Source: BPGL01 sp035463115 (GTDB lineage: Bacteria; Actinomycetota; UBA4738; HRBIN12). From it: a stretch of DNA of 10,555 bases. The position numbers and the translations under genes are program-made. Where the stretch lies: assembly GCA_035463115.1 (NCBI GenBank), contig DATHTO010000013.1, positions 1-10,555 of the forward strand. Direction: 5' to 3'. Shown here one piece after another: positions 1 to 5,787 of the stretch; position 1 is the first letter of the stretch; each line of letters begins with the position of its first letter. The notes under the pieces were generated by a model that saw nothing but the letters and a program-made list of their open reading frames with translations, did no database searches and was not told the DNA's origin.

Positions 1-494
1 AGGTCGGGGCGGCCGCCGTAGGTCCCCAGCCCGGGACCCGACGGAACGATCCGATGGCACGGGATCCAGAGCTCGACGGGGCAGTGGCGAAGCGCGTGCC
101 CGGCGGCCCGCCATGCGCGCGGTCGTCCCGCTGCGGCCGCGACGTCGCCGTAGGTACGGAGCTCGCCGAACGGCACGTCGATCGTGGCGGCGTAGACGTC
201 GCGCCAGAACGGCGTCCGGGCGACGGACAGATCGACGGGCGACGACAGCGTCCGGGAGCGGTTCGCGAAGTAGGCCCGCGCGTCCGCCCGGACGGCGCGC
301 AGCCCGCGGTCGTCCCGGCGGATCGCCACGTCGTGCCGCGCCTCGAGCTCCGCGACCGAAGCGCGGAACGCCACGCCCAGATCGGCGGCCACGATGCCAC
401 GGGCGCCGACGACCGTGACGAGCGATCCGAGCGGCGTGTCGATCGCCGTGGCGCGCCACTCGCCTTCGCGGGAGCCGTTCAGATCGGCGGCCAC
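1..494 (-). CDS. ogt: O6-alkylguanine-DNA alkyltransferase (Ogt/MGMT family), 3' end cut by window edge
   Basis: Suicide DNA-repair protein that moves an alkyl group from O6-alkylguanine (or O4-alkylthymine) in DNA to its own cysteine. About 164 residues are visible from a GTG at 494. The N-terminal part has the family pattern TPLGSLVTVV (residues about 20-29). The C-terminal domain shows VPFGELRTYGDVAAAAG (about 108-124, DNA-binding helix-turn-helix region) and the active site IPCHRIV (about 144-150) with the alkyl acceptor Cys146. The frame is open to the left edge, and about 20-30 residues (the usual YxGG-L-x-K-x-x-L-L tail) are missing. The start overlaps the end of the upstream kinase-like gene by 16 bp; GTG 494 is the only start codon I find in the immediate region, and its ribosome site is weak. 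Odd point: the family's usual Asn-Pro hinge before PCHR reads HCP here. The family call is firm from the PCHR context; its role in this operon is unknown. Confidence 0.9.
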   Translation of the reverse strand, partial: MAADLNGSREGEWRATAIDTPLGSLVTVVGARGIVAADLGVAFRASVAELEARHDVAIRRDDRGLRAVRADARAYFANRSRTLSSPVDLSVARTPFWRDVYAATIDVPFGELRTYGDVAAAAGRPRAWRAAGHALRHCPVELWIPCHRIVPSGPGLGTYGGRPD

Positions 495-1234
495 GGGAAC
501 GGCCGTCCGGGCCCGGGTTCCGGGAAGACGCCGAGACGGAGGACGGCGTCGACCCGCCGACGCGTCGCGGCGACCTCCTCCGGCGACAGCAGCGCCCCGA
601 GGGCGCGTTCCGCGGCGCCGCCGACGTCGAGCTCGTGTCGGAACCGCCGGAGGTCGTCGATGGTCTCCGGCGGGAACGGCTCTCCGACGAACGCCCAGAT
701 CACGGTGCGCAGCTTCGGCTCGTCGCTGAAGCACACGCCGTGGTCGATCACCCAGATCGTGCCGGCGGCGTCGAGGAGGCAGTGGCCGGCCTTGCGGTCG
801 GCGTTGTTCACGACGAGGTCGAACAGCGCCACCCGTCGGAAGGTCTCCCCGTGGCGCCCGTCGGCCTCGAGGGTGAAGTAGTGCGCCGACGGATCGGCGT
901 CGACGAAGAGCTGTGCGGAGCCTGGTCCCGCCGGACCGCCGCGCAGCACGGTCGGCGGCACGTTCGGCCATCCGAGCGTCCGCGCCGCCACGTAGGCGGC
1001 CACCTCTCGCCGGTGCAGCGTCCCTGCTGGGAAGTCCCAGAGCGGCGCCTCGCCGCGGCGAGGTTTGTAGACGGCGAGGACCTCGTCGTCGTCGGCGACG
1101 CACCGCGTGAGCAGCGTGGCGTTGGACGCGCCGGGCAGCAGGCCGAGGATCTCCATGTCGCCCACGGCGAGCGCGCGGGGCACCGCCACGTCGCTCAGTC
1201 GCGGACCGCCGAATGTCCGTTCATCGCGGGACAC
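479..1234 (-). CDS. SCO1664-type PI3/PI4-kinase-like protein (TIGR03843 family)
   Basis: Predicted cytoplasmic kinase-like protein of 251 residues; the substrate is unknown. Visible kinase-like landmarks are YKPRRGE with candidate ATP-binding Lys57, LWDFPAGTLHRREVAAY with Glu77, a catalytic-loop-like FDLVVNNADRKAGH (138-151, Asp146), and a metal-binding IDHGVCF (163-169, Asp164). These match the spacing of PI3/PI4 kinase and HipA-type folds. TIGR03843 is described as distantly related to phosphatidylinositol 3/4-kinases and belongs to a conserved actinobacterial trio with the next two genes upstream. Start choice: GTG 1234 has a strong GGAGGG Shine-Dalgarno six bases upstream. An in-frame ATG at 1276 would add 14 residues that lack family character. 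The chosen start overlaps the DUF3090 gene by 40 bp, suggesting translational coupling. It could also be a pseudokinase, but all key residues appear present. The family call is confident; the activity is inferred. Confidence 0.88.
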   Translation of the reverse strand: MSRDERTFGGPRLSDVAVPRALAVGDMEILGLLPGASNATLLTRCVADDDEVLAVYKPRRGEAPLWDFPAGTLHRREVAAYVAARTLGWPNVPPTVLRGGPAGPGSAQLFVDADPSAHYFTLEADGRHGETFRRVALFDLVVNNADRKAGHCLLDAAGTIWVIDHGVCFSDEPKLRTVIWAFVGEPFPPETIDDLRRFRHELDVGGAAERALGALLSPEEVAATRRRVDAVLRLGVFPEPGPGRPFPWPPI

Positions 1235-1743
1235 GCGTGTCCCTCCGGGTCGATGGGGTTCCCGCAGAACTGGCACGTGGGGCGACCGCGGTCGGCGACC
1301 TCGGCGCCGTGGCGCGATAGGGCGAGCATCTGTTCGCGCGTCGCGAGCAGCCGGAGCGTCTCGGGCTCGTGGTCGAGGAGCCCTCGCAGCGGGTCGTCGT
1401 CGCCGTCCCCCTCCTCGTCCTCGTCCTCGCGCGGATCGAACTCCGTGACCTCGAGCAGGAACAGGTCGTGCTCGCGGTCGTAGCCGAGCGAGAGACGGCC
1501 GGCGCGCCAGCGCGGATCGAGCGGTTCCTCGAGGGCGAGGTCCTCGTCGTCGGTGTCGGTCCCCGTCTCGAGCTCCACGTCGGCGAGCAGCTCGAGGATC
1601 GACGCGGCGAGCAGCTGCACCTGCTGCTTCTCGACGATCACGGTCACGAGCTCGCCCGCGCCGCGCGCCTGCAGGTAGAACGTGCGGTCGCCGGGCTCGC
1701 CGACGGCGTCGGTCGTGATCCGGTCGACGGGTCCGAGGTCCAT
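1195..1743 (-). CDS. DUF3090 protein (TIGR03847 family) with C-terminal Cys cluster
   Basis: Uncharacterised 182-residue soluble protein and middle member of the actinobacterial trio. The N-terminal part, from MDLGPVDRIT through the FYLQARG segment (22-28) to VTVIVEKQQVQLLA (33-46), is the conserved family opening. The centre is strongly acidic (about 60-75 and 103-118, mostly Asp/Glu). The C-terminus carries CQFCGNPIDPEGHACP with Cys157, Cys160, His169 and Cys171, which resembles a small zinc-binding knuckle, followed by a conserved NGH. ATG 1743 is chosen because the family sequence starts there and GAGG lies about 11 bases upstream. A longer open frame to 1854 gives only low-complexity Arg-rich sequence. 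It lies 7 bp after the phosphomutase stop. No catalytic function can be read from the sequence; a zinc-binding partner or adaptor for the kinase-like neighbour is only a guess. Confidence 0.87.
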   Translation of the reverse strand: MDLGPVDRITTDAVGEPGDRTFYLQARGAGELVTVIVEKQQVQLLAASILELLADVELETGTDTDDEDLALEEPLDPRWRAGRLSLGYDREHDLFLLEVTEFDPREDEDEEGDGDDDPLRGLLDHEPETLRLLATREQMLALSRHGAEVADRGRPTCQFCGNPIDPEGHACPAMNGHSAVRD

Positions 1744-1750
1744 AGGCTCG

Positions 1751-2443
1751 TTATCCTCGCACGCTGCGGCGGTTCGGGACCCGACGCGCGGTCGTCCGTG
1801 GGCGTCTGGCCTCCCACGGCGGCGCGGGCGTCGCTCCGAACCGCGCCAGCCCACCCGTGTCGTTCATCAGCAGCACGCGCCATCCGTCGCCGGCCCGCTG
1901 CACGACCGAGACCGACGCCGTGTCGATCACCAGTCGCTGGAAGCCGTCGAGCGGGATCCCCTGGGCGTGCGCCAGGAAGAGCCGGGCGATGTCGCCGTGC
2001 GTGGCCACCGCCACGCGGCCCCGGCGGTGCCTGCGGGCGATCGCCTGCATCGCGGCCACGACGCGGGCTTGGGCGTCGGCGAAGCCTTCGCCGCCTCCGG
2101 GGAAGCGGAACGTGGACGGCGACGCGTGCACCTCGCGCCACGCCTTCGTGGTGCGCAGCCGGGCGAGCGACTTCCCGGTCCACGAGCCGGCGTCCATCTC
2201 GATCAGGTCGTCGCGCACGACGACCGGCAGACGCGATGCGGCCGCGAGCGGCTCCACCGTCTGGACGCAGCGCTCGAGCGGGCTCGAGTAGAGCGCCGTC
2301 AGGTTCACGTCGGCGAAGCGATCGACGAGCGCGTCGGCCTGCGACCGTCCACGGTCGTCGAGATCGATGCCGCCGGTCTGCCCGTAGAGCGTCTTGCCGG
2401 TCTGGCCCGTGAGGCCGTGCCGGATCACGAACAGGGTCGCCAT
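1751..2443 (-). CDS. histidine phosphatase superfamily protein, probable phosphomutase (MSMEG_4193 / TIGR03848 family)
   Basis: Cytoplasmic enzyme of the phosphoglycerate-mutase fold, 230 residues. Catalytic features visible are RHG with phospho-acceptor His9 in FVIRHGLTGQTG (5-16), SSPLERCVQT (53-62, phosphate-binding Arg58), the acid region LIEMDAGSWTG (80-90, Glu82), and the second histidine in VATHGDIARLF (147-157, His149). All four phosphate-pocket positions of the family are present, so it should be active as a phosphatase or mutase. The substrate cannot be told from the sequence. TIGR03848 proteins were proposed to be phosphomutases because they co-occur with the PI-kinase-like TIGR03843 protein found here two genes downstream. 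The last 25 or so residues are Arg/Pro-rich and probably disordered. ATG 2443 is 10 bp after the phoR stop. No clear Shine-Dalgarno is seen, so translation may be coupled to phoR. Confidence 0.9.
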   Translation of the reverse strand: MATLFVIRHGLTGQTGKTLYGQTGGIDLDDRGRSQADALVDRFADVNLTALYSSPLERCVQTVEPLAAASRLPVVVRDDLIEMDAGSWTGKSLARLRTTKAWREVHASPSTFRFPGGGEGFADAQARVVAAMQAIARRHRRGRVAVATHGDIARLFLAHAQGIPLDGFQRLVIDTASVSVVQRAGDGWRVLLMNDTGGLARFGATPAPPWEARRPRTTARRVPNRRSVRG

Positions 2444-2467
2444 GCGGCGCAGCCTACGTGGCGCCGC
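2444..2467 (-). other. inverted repeat spanning the phoR stop, abutting the phosphomutase start
   Basis: The arms GCGGCGC (2444-2450 on the plus strand) and GCGCCGC (2461-2467) are perfect 7-bp complements around a 10-base loop that contains the phoR stop codon. One arm touches the ATG of the next gene. In RNA this could fold over the initiation region and be opened by ribosomes finishing phoR. The stem is short and the region GC-rich, so chance is a real alternative. There is no T-run, so it is not a terminator. Confidence 0.3.
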
Positions 2468-3614
2468 TCGACGCAGGCGCGCTCGCCGGCAGCGTGACCT
2501 CGACCTCCGTGCCGGCGCCGAGCTCGCTCCGCACCTCCACCGTGCCGCCGTGGTTCTCGGCGACGTGCTTCACGATGGCGAGGCCGAGGCCGGTGGCGCC
2601 GGTGTCTCGTGACCGCGCGCGGTCGACGCGGTAGAAGCGTTCGAAGATCCGCGTCAGATCGCGCTGTGGGATGCCGACACCCGTGTCACGCACGAGCAGC
2701 ACCGCGGACGCGTCGGCGAGCGCGAGGCGGGCGGACACGGAGCCTCCGGGGCGGGTGTAGCGGATCGCGTTGTCGACGAGGTTCCGGACCAGGAGCGACA
2801 GGTCGCGTGCCGAGCCGCGCACCACCGCGGCGGCGGGCGCGTCGACGACGAGCTCGACCCCGGCGGCGGCCACGACGTCCTCGAACCGCTGTGCCTCTTC
2901 GCGCACGATCGCGTCGAGGCGCACGTCCGCCTCCATCTCGCTCCCGGACTCGAGCCGCGACAGGTCCAGCAGGTCGGCGACGATCCGCGAGAGGCGGACG
3001 GCGTCGCGCTCGAGCTGCGCCGCGAACCGCGGAACCGCTTCGGGGTCGTCGACGGCCGCCTGTCCGAGGGTTTCGGCGGTCGCCCGGATCGACGCCGCGG
3101 GTGTCTTCAGCTCGTGCGAGGCGTTCGCGACGAAGTCGCGGCGGATCGCATCCAGCTGCCGCGACTCGGTCACGTCCCTGGCGACGAAGAGCACCGATCC
3201 GTCATCGCCGACCGGCATCGCCTCGCACCGGATCCACCGCGTGGGTGCGCCGCTCTCGACGATCAGCGACCCGGCCGTTCCCTCGCGCGCCCGCTCCGCG
3301 AGTTCGCGCAGACCGAGCGGGAACAGCCCCGTCGTGCTGCCGGGCACGCTTCCGAGGAGCCGCTCGAACGCCGCGTTCGCGTACGCGGTGCGGCCGTTCG
3401 GATCCAGCAGCAGGACGCCGTCGTGCATCGACGAGAGGATCAGGTCCCGGGTCTCCCGGAGCCCCTCGGACGCGCGCTCGTGGCGCCGGAGCTCCTCGCG
3501 AGCGCCCGTCAGCTCCGCGCGCGCGTGGCGGATCTCCGCGTCCGCACGCCGCCGCGACACCGCGACGATGCCGACGGCGATCGACGCGATCACGGCGAGA
3601 ACCGCGGCTTCCAT
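2454..3614 (-). CDS. phoR: sensor histidine kinase, PhoR/SenX3 type
   Basis: Membrane-anchored sensor kinase of 386 residues, expected to phosphorylate the PhoB/RegX3-like regulator encoded at 8303-8995. Order of parts: one hydrophobic N-terminal segment (about 3-20), a charged, likely coiled-coil linker (22-56), a PAS-like domain (about 57-150), a HisKA phospho-acceptor FVANASHELKTP (161-172, His167), and a HATPase_c domain. The ATPase boxes are N (NLVDNAIRYT, 278-287), G1 (DTGVGIP, 310-316), F (FERFYRVD, 324-331) and G2 (GATGLGLAI, 339-347). The catalytic residues look intact. Unlike classical PhoR or SenX3 I see no second membrane segment and essentially no external domain. It is transcribed divergently from pstS and leads the minus-strand gene string. 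ATG 3614 has no Shine-Dalgarno, but a TACACT hexamer sits just upstream, consistent with leaderless translation. The partner assignment comes from the neighbourhood, not from specificity residues. Confidence 0.92.
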   Translation of the reverse strand: MEAAVLAVIASIAVGIVAVSRRRADAEIRHARAELTGAREELRRHERASEGLRETRDLILSSMHDGVLLLDPNGRTAYANAAFERLLGSVPGSTTGLFPLGLRELAERAREGTAGSLIVESGAPTRWIRCEAMPVGDDGSVLFVARDVTESRQLDAIRRDFVANASHELKTPAASIRATAETLGQAAVDDPEAVPRFAAQLERDAVRLSRIVADLLDLSRLESGSEMEADVRLDAIVREEAQRFEDVVAAAGVELVVDAPAAAVVRGSARDLSLLVRNLVDNAIRYTRPGGSVSARLALADASAVLLVRDTGVGIPQRDLTRIFERFYRVDRARSRDTGATGLGLAIVKHVAENHGGTVEVRSELGAGTEVEVTLPASAPASSGAT

Positions 3615-3622
3615 CGATGCCG

Positions 3623-3651
3623 AGTGTAGAAGCGCCGCGCGCGCCGTTCAC
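3623..3651 (-). promoter_or_regulatory. candidate phoR promoter (leaderless)
   Basis: Reading the minus strand, a -10-like TACACT lies at 3628-3623. A weak -35-like GTGAAC lies at 3651-3646, with a 17-base spacer. Eight bases separate the -10 from the phoR ATG at 3614, so the transcript would start at or next to the start codon. The -35 hexamer is the complement of the first PHO repeat, so regulator binding there would directly affect phoR transcription. This is a motif-based prediction only. Confidence 0.45.
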
Positions 3652-3689
3652 CGACCGTTCACCTCGACGCCGCGGGCCGTCCACCGGCG
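3646..3689 (+). promoter_or_regulatory. PHO box: 11-bp-phased direct repeats between phoR and pstS
   Basis: Two adjacent 11-bp units, GTTCACCGACC (3646-3656) and GTTCACCTCGA (3657-3667), share a GTTCACC core. After one degenerate unit (3668-3678) a third match, GTCCACCGGCG (3679-3689), falls exactly in the same 11-bp phase. Streptomyces PHO boxes, bound by phosphorylated PhoP, are 11-nt direct repeats with a GTTCACC-like core, so this is the expected operator for a PhoB/PhoP/RegX3-type regulator. It should activate pstSCAB-phoU and may also control phoR in the other direction. The repeat phase is seen directly; the binding protein is inferred. Confidence 0.75.
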
Positions 3690-3694
3690 CTCCC

Positions 3695-3734
3695 TAGCAT
3701 CGCGTCGGACCCACCGACTGGCCGACAGGGAGGG
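3695..3734 (+). promoter_or_regulatory. candidate pstS -10 element and ribosome binding site
   Basis: A -10-like TAGCAT at 3695-3700 follows the last PHO repeat by five bases. No -35 match is found at the normal spacing (3672-3677 is GCGGGC), as expected for a promoter that depends on a bound activator. A start near 3707 would leave a leader of about 30 nt. A strong Shine-Dalgarno, GGGAGGG (3728-3734), sits three to four bases before the pstS ATG at 3738. Confidence 0.5.
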
Positions 3735-3737
3735 ACG

Positions 3738-4772
3738 ATGGTGAAGCTCCGGAGGTTCGCGAGCATCATGGCGGCGGCGCTCGCGTTGACGCTCGTCGCC
3801 GCGGCGTGTGGCGGCGATGACGACGGTGGCGGCACCGACGGTGGAACGGACGCCACGGGGCTGACCGGCACGATCAACGTCTCCGGTTCCTCGACCGTCG
3901 AGCCGATCTCGGCGCTCGTCGCGGAGCTCTTCAACGAGGACAATCCCGACGTGCAGATCCGGGTCGACGGTCCCGGCACCGGCGACGGGTTCGAGCTGTT
4001 CTGCGCAGGCGACACCGACATCAGCGACGCCTCCCGCCCGATCGAGGACGACGAGATCGCCGCGTGCGAGGACAACGGCATCGAGTACGTGGAGCTCGAG
4101 GTCGCGCTCGACGGCGTGACGCTCATGACGAGCCCGGCGAACGCGGTCGAGTGCCTCACGAGCGGAGACATCTACGCGCTGTTCGGTCCGGAGTCCGAAG
4201 GGTTCTCGAACTGGGCGGACGCGAACGACCTCGCGAGCCAGGTCGGCGGCCAGGGTGGCTTCCCGGACGCGCCGCTCGAGATCACCGCGCCGGGTGAGGA
4301 ATCGGGCACCTACGATGCCTTCGTCGAGCTCAGCGGGATCCCGGACATCGCCGTGGAGAACGGGATCGCCGAGGACGATGCCGAGGCCCTGCGGAAGGAC
4401 TATCAGGCGTCCCCGAACGACAACGTGATCATCCAGGCGATCGAGGGTTCCGAGACGGCGCTCGGCTTCGTCGGGTTCGCGTTCGCCGAAACGGCCGGCG
4501 AGGGCGTCAAGGAACTCGCGGTGGATGCCGGCGACGGATGCGTCGCACCATCGGCGGAGACGATCGCGGACGGGTCGTACCCGCTGTCGCGGTCGCTCTT
4601 CATCTACGTGAACGCGACGACGCTCGCCGAGAGCGACGCCCTCGCCGCGTTCGTGGACCTGTACGTCTCGGACACCGGGCTGACCGAAGCGGTCGAAGCG
4701 GTCGGCTACATCCCCCTGCCGCCCGACCGGCAGGAGGGCACCCGGAGCACCTTGGGATCAGCCGCGGCGTGA
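3738..4772 (+). CDS. pstS: phosphate ABC transporter substrate-binding lipoprotein PstS
   Basis: Extracytoplasmic phosphate-binding protein of the PstSCAB importer, 344 residues. It has a lipoprotein signal (basic MVKLRRF, a hydrophobic stretch, cleavage in VAAAC with lipid-carrying Cys24) and a Gly/Asp/Thr-rich linker (25-43). The binding domain shows the phosphate-contact motifs SGSSTVEPI (49-57), GPGTGDGFELF (78-88), DTDISDASRPI (92-102, Arg100) and GEESGTYDAF (186-195). A conserved GFVGFAFAE lies near 243-251. Four or more cysteines in the mature protein (89, 110, 139 and one in DGCVAPS) could form disulfides. ATG 3738 has a strong Shine-Dalgarno and gives the basic n-region, so I prefer it to the in-frame ATG 10 codons later. 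First gene of the operon behind the PHO box; 85 bp with a hairpin separates it from pstC. Confidence 0.97.
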   Translation: MVKLRRFASIMAAALALTLVAAACGGDDDGGGTDGGTDATGLTGTINVSGSSTVEPISALVAELFNEDNPDVQIRVDGPGTGDGFELFCAGDTDISDASRPIEDDEIAACEDNGIEYVELEVALDGVTLMTSPANAVECLTSGDIYALFGPESEGFSNWADANDLASQVGGQGGFPDAPLEITAPGEESGTYDAFVELSGIPDIAVENGIAEDDAEALRKDYQASPNDNVIIQAIEGSETALGFVGFAFAETAGEGVKELAVDAGDGCVAPSAETIADGSYPLSRSLFIYVNATTLAESDALAAFVDLYVSDTGLTEAVEAVGYIPLPPDRQEGTRSTLGSAAA

Positions 4773-4780
4773 GGCCGGCA

Positions 4781-4817
4781 CGCCGATCCGGAGGCCGCTA
4801 CGGTTCCCGGATCGGCG
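4781..4817 (+). other. strong hairpin between pstS and pstC (processing or attenuation element?)
   Basis: CGCCGATCCGG (4781-4791) and CCGGATCGGCG (4807-4817) are perfect 11-bp inverted repeats around a 15-base loop. After one A-C mismatch, four further pairs (two of them G-U) can extend the stem inward, leaving a 5-nt loop. It starts eight bases after the pstS stop and ends 40 bases before the pstC ATG. No T-run follows, so it is not a classic intrinsic terminator. Such hairpins after a binding-protein gene often protect the upstream mRNA or reduce read-through, giving more binding protein than permease. That role is inferred here. Confidence 0.65.
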
Positions 4818-4857
4818 CGTCGACCGGACGAGGCGCCATCGACGCTGCGAGGAACGG

Positions 4858-5787
4858 ATGGCCGTGGACACCACCTTGACCTTCGCGGATCTCCGCGGGG
4901 ACGCTCGTCGTCGCCGGCGGGAAGCGCTTGTCCGGTGGCTGCTGCGGGGAGCCGCCGTCTTCTCGCTGGTGGTGAGCGTCGCGATTGTCCTCGCGCTCGT
5001 TGGGGAAGCGTTCCGCTGGCTCACCGGCATCGACCTCGCATGGCTCGTTGGCGACGGATGGTTCCCTCGGCGTTCGGAGTTCGACGTCCTGACGCTCGTC
5101 GCCGGCACCATGATCGTGTCGGCGATCGCGATCGCCGTGGCGGCGCCGCTCGGCCTCGGCGCGGCGGTGTACCTATCGGAGTTCGCGAGCCCCCGGATCC
5201 GTCGGATCCTCAAGCCGATGCTGGAGGTCCTCGCGGGGATCCCGAGCGTCGTCCTCGGCTACTTCGCGCTCACGGTGATCCAGCCGAGCATCGTGCAGGA
5301 CGTCTTCGGCGGCACGAGCGCGTTCTCGCTCATGGCGGCCGGCATCGGCGTCGGGATCCTGACGATCCCGCTCGTCGCGTCGGTGAGCGAGGACGCGATG
5401 CACGCGGTTCCGGACGCGCTCCGTGAGGCGGCGTACGGGATCGGCGCTCGGCGCAGGACCGTCGCGATGCAGGTGGTCGTTCCGGCGTCGGTCTCGGGCA
5501 TCGTCGCGGCGCTGATCCTCGGGCTGTCGCGGGCGATCGGGGAGACGATGGTCGTGGCGATCGCCGCGGGCGCCACCGGTGGCGGCCTGCGCACCCTGAA
5601 CCCGTTGGGGCCCGGCCAGACGATGACGGGCGCGATCTCGTCGCTCGCGATCGGATCCGACCAGGTGCAGGGTTCGACGTTCGCCTTCGACTCACTGTTC
5701 TTCGTCGGACTGCTGCTGTTCGTCATGACGTTCGGCCTGAACGTGATCAGCGAGCGCTTCGTCCGGCGCGTCCGGAGGTCGTACTGA
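4858..5787 (+). CDS. pstC: phosphate ABC transporter permease PstC
   Basis: One of the two inner-membrane permease subunits of the Pst phosphate importer, 309 residues. A short Arg-rich cytoplasmic N-terminus (12-30) is followed by about six hydrophobic segments (about 31-52, 77-103, 122-141, 155-178, 208-238, 285-305). The EAA coupling loop that docks onto PstB is VPDALREAAYGIGARRRTV (184-202), followed by the IGETM segment (227-231) typical of PstC. PstC typically precedes PstA, and this one shows the SEFASPRIR loop (107-115) and LEVLAGIPSVVLGY (122-135) seen in the family. The ATG has GAGG five bases upstream. The stop overlaps the pstA start by one base (TGATG), indicating coupled translation. 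Confidence 0.96.
   Translation: MAVDTTLTFADLRGDARRRRREALVRWLLRGAAVFSLVVSVAIVLALVGEAFRWLTGIDLAWLVGDGWFPRRSEFDVLTLVAGTMIVSAIAIAVAAPLGLGAAVYLSEFASPRIRRILKPMLEVLAGIPSVVLGYFALTVIQPSIVQDVFGGTSAFSLMAAGIGVGILTIPLVASVSEDAMHAVPDALREAAYGIGARRRTVAMQVVVPASVSGIVAALILGLSRAIGETMVVAIAAGATGGGLRTLNPLGPGQTMTGAISSLAIGSDQVQGSTFAFDSLFFVGLLLFVMTFGLNVISERFVRRVRRSY

Noticed and set aside
54..1483. Several plus-strand open frames of 270-280 codons in the left region
   Set aside because: Their translations are Arg/Pro/Gly-rich. The opposite strand encodes an alkyltransferase with PCHR, a kinase-like protein and DUF3090, all with clear motifs.
4781..4817. Rho-independent terminator after pstS
   Set aside because: The stem is strong but followed by GC-rich sequence with no T-run. 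pstC, pstA, pstB, phoU and the regulator must still be transcribed, and no other promoter is evident before pstC.
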